DNA of 64,000 bases from Beta vulgaris subsp. vulgaris (Eukaryota; Streptophyta; Magnoliopsida; Caryophyllales; Amaranthaceae), in the NCBI RefSeq assembly GCF_026745355.1, contig NC_079202.1, forward strand, positions 40,047,822 to 40,111,821. Reading direction: 5' to 3'. A model generated the notes under the pieces. It searched no databases. It worked only from the letters and a program-made list of their open reading frames with translations, and was not told the origin of the DNA. Below, one piece after another: positions 26,227 through 43,200 of this stretch. Position 1 is the first letter of the stretch, and each line of letters opens with the position of its first letter. Made by a program: the position numbers and the translations under genes.

Positions 26227-26797
26227 GTTAATCGTGTCGAATTGTCGAAAACTCTTGAGACTAACCCGACCCATATAGTTAATCGTGTCGAAACCCCTTT
26301 AACAGTAGCCTGACCCGTATCATTAAGCGGGTTATCCATCTATTCTTCTCTTCGCACCATCTGCTACGCCACGCACTCTCACTCTTCAAATGTCAACTTC
26401 CTCTTCACCAATTGCTGCAGATAGTGATTTGGAACCAAATGCGAAATTGCACATATATAAAAATACTACTATACATTAAAGATTTTGCCAAAAAGTGAAA
26501 AAAAATAGTAATATACCTGATTGATCTTTCAAAAGGCTCGATTTTTTGTTTCTCAACCACCATAGTCCTTTGCAATTGAATTGCAGATATGATGCTATGA
26601 GCCTATGATTACCTTCTTTTTGCTCCATGTGTTTCATTTTTTGGTTCAAGTGTGAGGGTCGAAGTCTTTGAGCAGGTCTAGCATTCGATTTCTAGGGGTT
26701 TGTTTTTCTTATTTGGTTTCTCAGAAGACGAACAGAGTGAGGATGACTGGATGAGAGATGGAAATAAAAGGGGTTGTGAAGAGTGTCAAGTTCTTAG

Positions 26798-27049
26798 AGC
26801 ATGTACAGTAAAATGGGATAGTTTTAGGTTGATCTAAGAAATAGTAAAACTAGTTTTGGTTGATTTTATTATTGGGACAATTGGTCCTTTGATTTGGTTG
26901 GTCTGGAATTTCAAACCAACTTCACTTCGGATGGAGTGCACAGGAGGGGAATGACTAGGAGAGAAAATGACAAAAACATAAAGACTAGTTAAGAACAACC
27001 AACCCTTTTTTTTTTTCTTTTTTAAAGAACCAACTAATCCATTGGTGAT
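26798..27049. mobile_element. Small MITE, 252 bp
   Basis: A perfect 8-bp direct repeat GTTCTTAG brackets it (26790-26797 and 27050-27057). The ends AGCATGTACAGTAAAATGGG and, inverted, ATCACCAATGG are weakly similar. An 8-bp TSD suggests hAT, but end similarity is low. Confidence 0.45.
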
Positions 27050-27280
27050 GTTCTTAGGAGGGGAAATGGGGTGGAGGGCAAATAAATTAAAAGTAATTAC
27101 AATGATGCAATTTAATGTCTGTCCAACTCTTGTTACTAATGACACGTTCGTAAGTCTGGAGATACAGTATAGAAAATTTAATAAGGATTTAAAAAAATAT
27201 AGAGGTATAGATTCAGAAGATTAAGAAATAAGCATCTAACATATTAATACAACACAATTTGGATTTTAGTTGTGACATAA

Positions 27281-27774
27281 TCTATATCTATATAATAAGT
27301 GTATTAAAAGGCGTACATAAATAAGAAATTGTGCCATATGACGCTTTTCATAAGGAGTTTTAGTTCATATAATTCATGTACAGAGGGGTAAATGTGGGTA
27401 AAATTATAAAAGTCTCAAAATATTTTATTTTGAAAATTTTACTTCATATTTGTAGAAATCACCCTTGTTTTCCACCCTTAATAAATTTGTCAATGATTTA
27501 TCTTTAGATTTTCAACTTTTCATCTTTATTTTCTATAAATTAGGGCCCAATTTTTTGTTAGAACCGGGACCCCAAAATCTTCAAAACGGCTATGTCCATG
27601 TACAATAAAAAAATTTAGAAATTCATAGTATAGGGTTTGATCCCAAGACCTCTAGTACGTATACTAAAGTCTCAACCATGAGACTAAATTGTATGTAGTG
27701 TTATTATAATAAAGTATTATATTAATAAATAAAATTTTTTCTTACTCGGAGAATAACCCGAGTCCAATAACTAG
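27281..27774 (+). mobile_element. Non-autonomous Helitron, 494 bp
   Basis: It begins TCTATATCTATATAATAAG after an A and ends with a hairpin (ACTCGG / CCGAGT at about 27743-27762), then CCAATAACTAG before a T. TC start, 3' hairpin, CTAG end and insertion between A and T are the Helitron hallmarks. No coding sequence. Confidence 0.72.
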
Positions 27775-28207
27775 TTACAAATTAAAATGTGATTTGATGA
27801 GTAGTAGATGTTTGACCACTAGTGTCTCTCACACAACATGAAAGTACAACTATGACACAATAGTGTCATAGACAGAATTTTACGTTAAGGGCATAGTAAG
27901 TCCACATAAATTCCTTGTAATTAAGGGCCATCAACCCTTCACCAAAAAGAAGTCCACATAATAAGTTTCTCTAAATCAAACTATATTCATTGCATTGCAT
28001 TGAACTTGATTGACAAAACTTCAAAATTGACCAAAATGACTAGTCTTTTTTGTCATTAACAATTTGTCATATATAACAATCTTATCATATTGAAACTTTT
28101 TAAAATAAGATAAAGAAAAAAAAATATTAATGGACCCTTTTTCACGAGAAAAGTACTTAATATATTATTTACAGGAATAAAAAGTAATTATTACAAGGAC
28201 AAATATC
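27775..28207. other. Intergenic, no gene seen
   Basis: AT-rich spacer between the Helitron and the second foldback element. Confidence 0.5.
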
Positions 28208-28217
28208 AAAGAAAAAA

Positions 28218-29387
28218 CGGTTTTTTCACCAGGTACCCCTGTGGTTTTAAAAAATTCATGGGGTACCCCTAGTTTTAAAAAAATGCACCAGGTACCCCTA
28301 AGGTTTTAATAAAATTCACGAAATGCCCTTAATGACTAACGGTGTTAAGTTTCCGTTAGTCATTAACCCTAATTAACCCTTTAATCCTAATTAATCATCT
28401 AACCCTAACTCTTGAACCCTAATCCTAACCTCTTAATACCTCACCTTTACCTTTACCTCAACCATCCAACCACCCCTCCCCCACCCAAGCAACCCCCACC
28501 CTTCCCCCACCACCCCTGTCGAGTTCCCTCTCCCCACCCCCACCACCCCCGTCGAGTTCCCTCTCCCCACCCCCACCACCCCGTCGGATTCCCAATGGTG
28601 ACCCACCACCGCCCCTGCTTGCCCCACTCCCGCCGCCAAATCGAAGCCCCCAGCCGTCGAACTGGAAAACACCACCTCCTTCTTCTTCATTTCTTTTTCT
28701 CTCTCCTTCTTCTTCATCGATTTTTTTTTATTTCAAAAACTTATTTCGAAAATGATTTCGAAAATGGTTTTCGAAAGTGATTTCAAAATTGGTTTTCGAA
28801 AATAGTTTCGAAAACCATTTTCGAAAATGTTTTCGAAAATCGTTTTCGAAAATAGTTTCAAAAATGGTTTTTCTTTTCAAAAATGATTTCCAAAATCCTT
28901 TTCGAAAATTATTTTTGAAAATGATTTTGAAAATGATTTTGAAATTGTTTTCTGAAATTGATTTTCGAAATCAGTTTTAGAGAGGGGTGGGGGTGGTGGT
29001 GGGGTGGGGTGAGGGTGTTGCTGCTAGGGGAGCAGTGATGCTGCCGGGGTGGGGTGGGGGTGGTTGCTGCTAGGGTAGCAGGGATGCTGCCAGGTGGGGG
29101 GCTGCCAGGTGGTGGTGGGGGTGGGGTGGGGGTGGGATGGGTGGTGGTTTTAGGGTTAGGTTAGGGTTTAGTTAGTTAATTAGGATTTAATTAGGGTTTA
29201 TTTAGGGTTTAAATTAGGGTTAGAGATGTTAATTAACCCTAATGACTAACGGAAACTTGACACCGTTAGTCATTAAGCGCATTTCGTGCATTTTACTTAA
29301 ATAATAAGGGTACTTGGTGCATTTTTTTAAAACTAGGGGTACCCCATGAATTTTTTAAAACCACAGGGGTACCTGGTGAAAAAACCC
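28218..29387. mobile_element. Foldback MULE-type element, second copy, 1170 bp
   Basis: The ends are CGGTTTTTTCACC and GGTGAAAAAACCC in inverted repeats of roughly 150-170 bp. A 10-bp TSD AAAGAAAAAA lies at 28208-28217 and 29388-29397. The plan equals the copy at 3173-4265: GGTACCCC-rich ends, a GACTAACGG block, degenerate CCCTAA (left) or TTAGGG (right), then a C-rich or G-rich arm. The centre differs: here it is a TTTCGAAAATG-type repeat. It sits between the two ADH genes. Confidence 0.86.
28735..28980. repeat. TTTCGAAAATG palindromic tandem repeat
   Basis: About twenty degenerate units of 11-13 bp built on the dyad TTTTCGAAAA. They fill the centre of the second foldback element. An ORF reading FENSFENHFRKCFRK through them is spurious. 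Confidence 0.85.
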
Positions 29388-29680
29388 AAAGAAAAAATCA
29401 ACTAAATCACCAACATTAAGTATCCAAATTATGGCTCCGTTAACTTTCCTATAAATGTGATTGATACCCCAACTTGTAAATGACTGTAACTGTATGTAGA
29501 GATCTTTAATAATATTGGTAATTTGTCATGGAGGACTCCATATTCCTATAACAGCATTGATGACAATCAGATTATTACTTTTGATAATAAGATATTGAAC
29601 CGCTTCTTTGATTGCTATGAAAAATTCTAGATGGAGAGTTGTTGCTTCTGCTATGTATGTTCTTGTTATGCCCGGCTTGA

Positions 29681-29841
29681 GAGCACAAGCTTTGATGATG
29701 TCGCCAATAGAATTGTGTAAGATGACTCAACAGTTAGTCGAAAAAAACGAACTAACCCAGAGCACACACTTCGATGATGTCGCCAATATAGAATTGTGTA
29801 AGATGACTCAACAGTTAGATGAAGAAAAAACGAACTAACCC
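29681..29841. repeat. Tandem duplication, two copies of about 80 bp
   Basis: Both copies contain GATGATGTCGCCAATA, GAATTGTGTAAGATGACTCA and ACGAACTAACCC. No protein family is recognised. Confidence 0.7.
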
Positions 29842-30237
29842 TTCGAAAGTTTAGTTTGTAAAATGGCGCAAGAAGAGATTTGCAGTCATGCTACAAGGAG
29901 GGGGGTTCCCTTAAGGAATATCTTGTTAAATGGAGAAAATCGAACATGATTCCAAGACAATGTCCAAGATATATTTCTGAACTTTCATACTTACAACTAA
30001 TGATTATACAAAAAATTACCTCCTACATATAAAATAACTAAATATGTAAATCTCAAACATTGAAAAGTTTGAAATATGCAGAGTCCATGAACTCATTTTC
30101 TCTAACTTCTTTTAAAAGTAGGATCCACTACATTTCTTTTTCACATGTAGATATAAAAACTCTTTTCTATATAGAATAAACTCCAAGCATCAAGACAAAC
30201 TTTACATTCTAAATGAAGAGTCCGGCTAGATGGCACA
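29842..30237. other. Intergenic, no gene seen
   Basis: AT-rich spacer between a tandem duplication and a degenerate minisatellite. Confidence 0.5.
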
Positions 30238-30670
30238 ATGTTCGCGAGTGAACATTGTCTATATGGATGTATTTTTTCTTGGAAAATATTCTTAATTATT
30301 TTTTGTCAATTATGGATGTGCAAACATATATTTTGGATGTATAAAATAACTAATGGATGTAAGATGCAAAACCTATTATGGATGTGCAAATGTAGTTTTT
30401 GGATGTACAAAAGAAATCATGAATATGCAAATATAATTTTTGGATGTACAAAATTACATGGATGTACTAAAATACTTTTGGACTTATTGGATATACAAAC
30501 TTAATTTTTGGATGTACAAAATATATTATGCATGTACAAAGATAGTTTTTAGATGTACAAGAAAACTAATGCATGAAGATATAAAAACCATTATGGATAT
30601 CCTCATATAGTTTTTAAATGTACAAAACAAATCATTTTTATATACAAAAAAGATTCTAAATATGCAAATA
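30238..30670. repeat. Degenerate TTTTTGGATGTACAAA minisatellite
   Basis: About 12-15 diverged units of 30-40 bp, each with (G/A)GATGTACAAA or GGATGTGCAAA preceded by a T run. An ORF of YKITNGCKMQ type in it is repeat-derived. Confidence 0.6.
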
Positions 30671-30756
30671 CAATTTACCAGAGAAACATAAAAAAAAAAT
30701 TGTTGACTTAGCTAGACAAAGACAAAATGACGAAGGTTCACTTTTTTAGAGTTTTT

Positions 30757-31090
30757 TGCGGGGATATACCAGACTAAATTTTTTTGTGGGGATATACTAA
30801 CCTAAATTTAACTTATGTTAAAAGGTACCAAAAATATTATTTTTGGTGAGAAAGTCAAATTTTCGGCATTTGACTTGCTTAATTACTCTTTATATAGTGC
30901 GTGATATTCAATTGCTTCGATTACATTTATTTTTTCTCCAACTTTATTTGTGGCTCACTCGCGAGTACCATGTCAAAGGCTGAAAATTTGATTTTCTCGT
31001 CGAAAATAGTATGTTAGTATAACAAAACTTAAATTTAAGTTGGTATATCCCAAAAAAAAAAATTCAGCGAAGTATGTCCCGCAAAATGTC
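30757..31090. mobile_element. Foldback MITE with long inverted repeats
   Basis: The left arm (GCGGGGATATACCAGACTAA, then GGGGATATACTAACCTAAA) is mirrored on the right by TTTAAGTTGGTATATCCC and GTATGTCCCGC. Complementarity extends inward to the GTCAAATTTTCGGC / GCTGAAAATTTGAT region. TSD not resolved. It lies about 0.5 kb upstream of the ADH copy B TATA box. Confidence 0.6.
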
Positions 31091-31299
31091 AAATATCCTA
31101 TTTGTATATCCCATAAAAAAAAACTACCGATTTTATGACCAAAGTAATAAAATAAAGAAAACCGTTACCTTAATATTTCATTAAAGCTAAATATAGTACA
31201 CACGCTAGCCTATCATTTTCATAGATCTAAGATGATGAACAATGATACCATTAACTTTTGCTGAATGCTGACTGACCAATTAGCACAGTAGCTGGTGTT

Positions 31300-31438
31300 A
31301 AACCAAAACCAGGGGTGCTGCATTTCAAACCCAAAACCTATCTAAGTAGTATTGTAGACTTGTAGTAGTATCAAAATTAAAATGGTTTTCAATGCCAAAT
31401 CCAAAACCAAGCCTCTTGTTTTCTTCCTTCCAAAACCA
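31300..31438. promoter_or_regulatory. Cluster of anaerobic-response-like motifs upstream of ADH copy B
   Basis: AAACCA occurs at 31300-31305, 31306-31311, 31404-31409 and 31433-31438, with TGGTTTT at 31383-31389, all within 265 bp upstream of the TATA box. An ACGTGT core (31455-31460) of G-box/ABRE type follows. Spacing and number are unusual for chance, and GT motifs of this kind are known in hypoxia-induced ADH promoters. Confidence 0.45.
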
Positions 31439-31564
31439 TTTTCTTTCTTTTCTTACGTGTTAACTCACACAGGAAACAACTCACAGTTTTGCACTCGGTT
31501 TTTCTTACTTTAATAATATACCCAAAATTTAATGAAAGTATAAGATGACGCCTGATTTATTTCT

Positions 31565-31572
31565 TATAAATA
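31565..31572 (+). promoter_or_regulatory. TATA box of ADH copy B
   Basis: TATAAATA, 225 bp upstream of the ATG at 31797, with a leader free of other ATGs. Confidence 0.55.
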
Positions 31573-31796
31573 CAACAACAATATTTCTTATATTGCCACA
31601 TAAACCCATCACTCGTACTATCTCATTTACAACTTTACATTTCTTGGTGCAAATTCTAAACTTTTTTTTCTTGGATAACAAACAAACAAACAAAAAAAGG
31701 AGAAAGTTTTATATTTCTTAGAGAAAAATTCGGTCCCTTTATTTTATAAATAGTATAAGAGGTTGAATTTCTGGGAAAATATTAGAAGTTCAAAAG

Positions 31797-35637
<3,841 letters not shown>

Positions 35638-36365
35638 AGTTGAAGATAGAGCTCTGTTTATGTTCTTGTGTTAAACGAGTTGTAAGGATGAATAAAAATT
35701 AGCAATGTTTTTTTCTGTATGATGTTAATGGATATGGAGGGTTTACTTCTCCCATAGTATATGAGCTTCCGTTGAGAATTAGTGTTCAAATTTTTATATA
35801 CCAAAGTTGAGGAATGAAAGGACCTTGAGTTTATATAATTGCAGGCGGAAATCTATAATCACTAACTCTTAACTCTTGTGAAAAAATGTCCATAGTGACC
35901 GACATCAATACGTCTTAGACATAGTCTCTCCTCTTGAGGGTCCAAAAATTTCCAAAGTTTATTGTTTAGTTAACATTGTCTATTTGTCTTAAACCCCATA
36001 GCTTAGGTGTTTTATTTTGTTAAACAATCCTAACATGATAATTTTGTAGAATAATTATAAATTATATGTTATTTTGCATAATATTTTATATGATGATCAA
36101 ACATAATATTTTATTCAAAACAACTAATCAACTATTAACCCTTCAAAAAGATCCGTATTTTTTTTACGGGTAGCTAGATCCATATTTATTGGCTCTCACA
36201 GTGGTATCCTACTATCCTTTTGGGTTTGTCGCTAAAGCTCAAATCTTTGTGAAGTGATCAATACCAAAGAAATTAATAAATTCACAAGTCTAACAAATCA
36301 CACATTTTTACCTACAAAAATCAGAATAATCAGTTAAAATAGATCTCAAAAAGAAAATGTAGCAC
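35638..36365. other. 3' flank of ADH copy B; no gene seen
   Basis: 3' UTR and AT-rich spacer before a SINE. Confidence 0.5.
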
Positions 36366-36376
36366 TCAATAAAGAT

Positions 36377-36592
36377 TTTTTTTTTTTGGCCCCCTTTCGA
36401 AAACCGTGGTAAGATTAAATACCTCTGAGCTGCCCTCGTACAAGGCCACTCACCCAGAGGCCCAACAATCCCCAAACCCCCTTCCCCCCTCCCCAACAAT
36501 ATTGAAATTTGCTTTCACCAAAATTCAAACCTTGGTCTTCCATGTGGGAAATAGAAAGCCATATCATTGGACTCAAGGATCCTTGGTAGCAG
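36377..36592 (-). mobile_element. tRNA-derived SINE, 216 bp
   Basis: On the minus strand the head has TCCAATGATATGGCTT (A-box-like) and GGTTTGAATTTTGG (B-box-like), and the tail is poly(A), seen as a T run from 36377. An 11-bp TSD TCAATAAAGAT lies at 36366-36376 and 36593-36603. It belongs to a different family from the SINE at 10531, with a G-rich body (GGGGAGGGGGGAAGGGGG). Confidence 0.72.
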
Positions 36593-37270
36593 TCAATAAA
36601 GATGGGGAGAGTATTTTTGCACACTTGTACAAATCATCATGACATAAGTTTCTTTTATCATGTTGCCAAAAAAACAAAAACAAAAGTTTCTTTTATCCAT
36701 ACCCAAGCTTATTATAGATATCCACGTCAGATTCTCATTTAACTTTCGAAAAACAATTCAAATACAAAAAAGATAACTAACTACAATATCAAACAAAATT
36801 TTAAACTGATCAAATATGATTGAAACTAAAATTCCCCAACTGAAATAGTTCACATCGATCAAATCCAATTAAAAATTGTACTTCAGTTTCATCGAGTATA
36901 TCCGTGGAACTAAATTTCAGATTATTTTGAGAAACATTCATTAATAGTTTTATTTGATATAAGATGCTTCATTTGTGATTAGATTGGTACTTCATGATAA
37001 ACTCGATTTAAATCTTTATGAACGTTAATGGGTCAATCCATTGATGAACCTCAAAGTGGGAGCATTAAACTTGGAGCTCCTAAGTTCACCATTTGAGTAA
37101 ACCCTATTACCACTATATCTACGAAAAAAAACAGAGATCTAAGCCTGCAATTATACTTCCAGAAGAAAAAAAAAGGGACCTATAAACTAATCTATTGATC
37201 TAGCTAAAAAAATATACAATGTGCTTCAGGGAACAAAATTTACACTATCTCAGAAAACAAGTTGCTCGCA

Positions 37271-40200
37271 TCAGGACTGTACCAACTTCGCCAGAATACC
37301 CATATCCAAAATCTTAACATCGAGTGATTCATCTACTTTTACAATTCCATCGGAACCATCCACCCCAATCAATTTACCTGTAAAACCACGTTGTGCACCT
37401 CCCATGATCTTAATCTTGTCTGATTTCCTTGGAGGTATCAAGTCAATCTCATTTGGCAACGCAATTATCACCTCACCATTGCCACTTGTTCCAAACGCAA
37501 CTCGGCAAGATCCATCCTGAGAAAAAAAAGAAAGCAAAGATGAATGCTAACGGAAAATATGTGCATATTCATGTGCACTCCTACAGTTTAGCGGAGAAAT
37601 TTCTGGATGTTCGCATGATGAGTCAGTTGAGCAACTATCAGGATAAGCGTTCATCCAAGAGAAACCAACTGACCATGAGAATGAAAATAAGTACAAAAAA
37701 AATTACTATATGAACAATACATGCAGCAGTATTATGCACTAGCCACCCAACTGCAGCAACTTTGAGAGCATCTCAAACTACAACCAATCAAGTCGAAGAA
37801 AACAAGAACATACCGCCAACACTTCCTTTACAACTCCCACCATGGAATCATCACCTGACTTTACCACATTTACCAAAATGTCAGGCAAAAGCCATAATCC
37901 TTCATTCTCACCACCTGCACATTGAAATTACATACAGGAGTCGAATTAATATATTGTTCAAAGATTCTTCATATATTTGGTAATAGATAAAACAAAAGGC
38001 TAGTGATTTATAAGAGCATATGACGTCCCATGCAAAATGATTATACACCTATAGAGGAGCTTAGGTAGTTCCCAACAAACACCCCACTTTTTCGATAACC
38101 ACACAGGATCATGCACACACATACTTTCCAAAGAAGAAAAAGAATGTACACCCTCCATCCCAAATTCCTTCACATGTAAATTCGGAATGGAGATAAAAAG
38201 TAATCAAAGTAGATAAAATTGCAGGGTGGATAGGCGGACGAATATGAGAAGGGTTGATGTGACAGCGTAAGAGTTAAAAACATAAATTACATTGTTCTCT
38301 TTTAACCCAAAATAGAAGTTCGCATATATAATTTCGAGACAACCCACAGGGAGGTGTGAAAGAAATCAGGGAAGAAGGTAGTTATGACTTCACTTCATTC
38401 AAACACGTAACATCCCATCAAGAAGCAAACAATCTATCATTTATATCCAGAAGATAAGAAGATAAGAAGCTTAAATGGCCTATTAAACTGTGGTAAGTAT
38501 CCCTTTTAAATTGAACTCCCAATATCAGTACAAGTGTATAAAGAAAGCATCGATAGATAACTTGAATTTACCCATTCATAGACCTGCAGAATTCCAAGCT
38601 CTAAGGGGGTGTTTGGTTCATATAGTGGTATGGTTTGGAATCAAGAATTAGATTATGGTGGTATAAGTTTGGAACTTAATACCTAATACCATGTGTTTGG
38701 TTTTATTTGGGAATGAAATTTTTTCTTCTATTTAATACCTAGAGGTATTGTTATGAGCCAAACCCACCTCCCCCCTTGGGTTTCTAAACCCCATACCTTA
38801 TGGGTTTAAGGTATGGGTTTTAAATCTATCAAATTATTAAACAAACACTAGGTATGGGTTTTGCTCATTCTAAGCCCATACCTCATACCAAAATCATATG
38901 AAGCAACAACTCCCTAAATAGATTTCAGTTCACCATATTGCAGAACTATGAATGAAGATATATAGTCAAGATATAACATGACATGTGAAGAAATAGCTCT
39001 AAATAAGACCTAGACCACGGACCGCGGTTTTAAATGTTGGATACGGTCCCAGATTTCGCAGGCAGTGCAGATGGTTTGGAGCTATGCTGCCTTATATCTC
39101 GGTCTCCTAAGCTCAAAAACCTTTACAATGCGATCGCAATGGGCAACGAAACCGAGATTTAATACCATGCCATGGAGTCAAACTAAACCTTTGAGAGACA
39201 CGCCAAACAAGACAACAGGCTTTTAGCCAAGAAAGAAAAAAGACAAAACGAGGAGTATCAAAAGTAACTTGGGTAGTTCGGACAGTTAGCAGATCCTGCA
39301 CTAGGGAAAGGTAGAAGTATTGTGTTCATTTTGTCAGCAAGAAGTATGAAGGAATCTCGTATCCAATATCATTTTCTATACTGAAGAATCCAAAACTTGC
39401 AGCAAATGGGAAAGTCAATATATGTTATTACTGCCTTGGCACCTCTGCTGTTTTGCCACTGCCACAGCATAATCCTTATAGTACACTGTCATAGAGGATC
39501 TCGGTCCTAGCTTCATCAAATAAATATATAAGCAAAGCAACAAGGACAGTTAAAGTTTTTCACTTGTCTTATCTCATCAAATGATGCAACCTTTCAACCT
39601 GCTGCATATGTCATCATGATGAACGCTAAATAGACATAAGAGAGAGAGAAAGGTCAAACCTATTGTAGGAGACATCATATCTCCAGGAGTCATTGGTTGC
39701 CCGCCAGGAGTACCAGGTAAATATGACACAGAGCCTGGTGTGGACGGCTGTCCACCAGGGGTTGATGGCAAGTAAGGACTTGGAGCATTACCTGAAAAGA
39801 GAATAAAAATTAATCAGTATTATAATACAGAAAATTCAAAATTACCAAAATTGAACAGGAAGCTAATTCACCATAGGCTAAACCAGTTTCTCTAGGGGTC
39901 GCAGCTTCAACGTAATTGCCACCAGGAGTAGGTGCATCATATGGCTTTGACGGAGGACTTCCAGGCTGAAGGGCATCAAGCATGTCAACCTCATTTCAAA
40001 CAAAAAAAATTACTTCTAAATTTAAATATTGTGACACAAATCCATACCCGGTACTGTGGACTTGTTCCCCAAGAAGCAGGATCCGCATCATCCCAGTTTT
40101 CCCTGATATTGCAAGATTCCAGAAAGAACTTAGTCGCGATGAAGCAGTAACTTCCCATTAGTACACTAGATCTAGTGGCAGCAAGTGCAACCAAATATGA

Positions 40201-43200
40201 TAATAAAGAAGGAACTGAACAGGGGGAGATATCAGAAGGAAATGCATTCATATGTATATTCTACACAAATTACATCTGATTATATTTCATGAACATAATA
40301 AAAAAAGTAACTTGGTACTCAGGTTCAGTGTCACATATTCGCAGATGAATAACAAAAGCCGCAGCAAAGACAAATGAATAAAAACTGACCTCGCTGGACT
40401 CATTGGGGTGTATGGGTTCCATGCGCGACCCCCCATGGGCGTCCTCATACCCTCATGAATTGGTGTAGCTAAAAGAATAAGGTAAATAGGACCATGATAA
40501 GAAGACATGATTCATACTTCAGTGTTCAGTCACATGATAACATAAGATATGAGAACACAATTAGACCAACCTCGCGCCTCTCTCATAGGAGTCATGTAGG
40601 GATGCATCGGTGTGCGAGAAGGATGCATTGGAGTCTCACTCCCCATACCATATCGAGACGTCTCCCTAGAAAATGACACTGGATAAGAGGCATATCACAG
40701 AAGCAACACAAGAAGATAGCAAAGGATAAATAATGATTACCGATATGGAGTTGTAACCGCAACATTGTCAGATATATGACTACGTTCAACTGGAAAAATA
40801 AAAAATGGTTAGCTTCACGGTATAAAAACCAAGAAGAGACCTGTCTACTGTCTTGCCACAATTACTTGCCTGTAACCTCCTTCATCTGAGACTCCAATTC
40901 AACACGCACAGTTGTGCCCTTAATGTCCTTTACACGTCCTCGGTAACCCTTATAAGGTCCAAGACGTATTTTAATTGTGGTCCCAATGAGTGAATCATGC
41001 CCTCTACCCCCTCTATGCCTTCCTCCAACTGCAACATTGAGACACCAAATAACAAAGTAAACACATCTGATTACTATCAAATATGCCAAGTTGAAGGCAA
41101 ATCATACTATGGAACTCACATTCTGATTGAGGGCCCCTTGGAGGTAGTCTTCCAGGAGATTGTGGTGCTCGTTGTGGAGTCCGTAGATATGACAACGGAT
41201 CACCCTATAAAACAATTAAAAATATATAAAACAAAAAGGAATCAGCCAGGACCCAATTATGACCAGGGGTCTGTAAATGTGCAAGTTAAAAGAAAATAAG
41301 TGTTTAAAAACTAAAACAGATCATGACCCTATAAATGTTTTTTTCTTTTCTTTTTTCCCTCTTTCCTTCTCCTTTCCTTCTTTTGTTGCTTATGTTCATC
41401 TTAGCCCATGGCTAGTTATTTTTAAAAAAAAAGTAAAAATACCAGCCACTCAATTTCATTGCTATATTGTAAATAAGCAATCATAAAATTTACAATAGCT
41501 TTTGTTTTAATAATTACAGTAGCTTATGAAAATCTCAATCACTATCTTCTTTTGAATATAAAAATGTTTTACTAATAATAATTAAAGTTTCTGACACCAA
41601 AGGTGAGCCTCGCCTAGGAGATGCGTGCTTCTTCGCCTTGTACCTCTCTCCGCCTCGCGTCTCAGTGCGCCTTGCGCCTTTTAAAACTAAGATTTGTAAT
41701 TAAAAGAGAACAAGCCTCTAGAAAGCTTGTGTCTGTTTTCCAGAAAACTAATTAAATATTATCTTCATCTCTTTCCTTTCTTATTCTCCCCAGCTATGTC
41801 AGTTAATAGCAGATAGCCTGCTCCCTTTCACCTTTGGCTGCGAAAACTCAGTTACATTATTTCCTATAGTTTCTTCCTTATTTTTTATCACTAATCTTAC
41901 TGAAATTTGCTTTTATGTTATGCCTACCTTGCTTTACGGGGACACAATATCCTACTACCTTTTCTTGCTTAATTTTATCCCCAATCTTTCCTTTCTATTT
42001 TTTCTCTCCCACTTTCTTCTTTTGTTTGGGTGTTTTAGAGGAGAATATACAAGGTACTGTCTTACAAATAAAGATAATGGAGTTAAATGTTAGAACTTGA
42101 ATACTTGAATATATTTGCAAATAGAATTTTGTACTTAAATAGCATGCTAGAAGAACATGTACAAGGTGCTAGATTCCAGATACATCAGACTGAATCCCCT
42201 CCTCCCTCATTCTCCATTGGGAAAAATTTAAGAGACAGCATGAAGAACATTATCCTTACTATTTTATCTCTGTTCCCTCTCGAGCCGCCAACAACCAGAC
42301 ATGCCTGAGACTTGGCACATATAAATCCAGCATGCTCAAGGTGATGACGATCATAAATAAATAGAACTCCTCTATATATGTGCTCCACAGGACCTTGTTT
42401 CCCCTGCAAGTTACAAAGATAAAGCATGAATAATGCTAGAATAGAATACTACAAGACAAGTTATACCACCTTAGCTTATGACACAAGCAAGATAAGAAAT
42501 ACGAATCACACCTTGCATGGGCCCTCAAGAACCCTAACAACATCTTTCACAGCTATGGGGTTCTTTGATCGATCCTGAGCAAACAACTTTTTATCTATTT
42601 TTGATCTGATCTCTCTTAACCTTACTAAAACCACCTCAGGACGATCTGGGACCCCTTTGAGCACCTGCAATTCAGAGGACATACTTCATACAGGAGATCT
42701 CAAGATATTCACTTCAAATAGTTGAGTCACAGAAAATCACCTGGAAAGCTTCACTTTCTACCCGTATAATTACACCAAATGTCATATTACTGCACAAAAG
42801 TACATAATTTCAATCTTAATTCACAAACTAAAACTATAAGAAAAACTTGGATACCAGCAAAAGACGGGGAGGGTGCAAAGAGATTATAGAGCTGCTTACT
42901 CTAATAGCACGAGATCATGCAGCTCATAGTCCCCAATTTTCGTGACACCTGTTGTCACCTCGGAGCTTTCAACAACATGATCAGCAAAAACACGTATCTG
43001 CCAACAAAAAGAATAAACATCAAGACGCAAAAAGAAGATAAAGTCAAGAGAGACGCTCAAAGAAGAACAAGGAAAGAAGTCATCAATATCTTTTTATTTG
43101 GTTAAAGAGGGTTTTGGTCAAAGAGGGCGTCATCAATATATTTACTAATGACAATTATACACTAAAAAAGAGAGAGAGAAAGGTAAGGAAATTGTACATG

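Noticed and set aside
28412..28980. Pro/His-rich and FRK-repeat ORFs
   Set aside because: Products of simple-sequence arms and the TTTCGAAAATG repeat in the second foldback element.
38149..38357. Stowaway MITE in SPT5 intron 20
   Set aside because: CACCCTCCATCCC and GGGAGGTG are weakly mirrored; no clear TA flanks and poor end identity.
41600..41690. GC-rich GCCTCGCC/GCGCCTT repeats in SPT5 intron 12
   Set aside because: Short, low-complexity and without borders; not enough to call an element.
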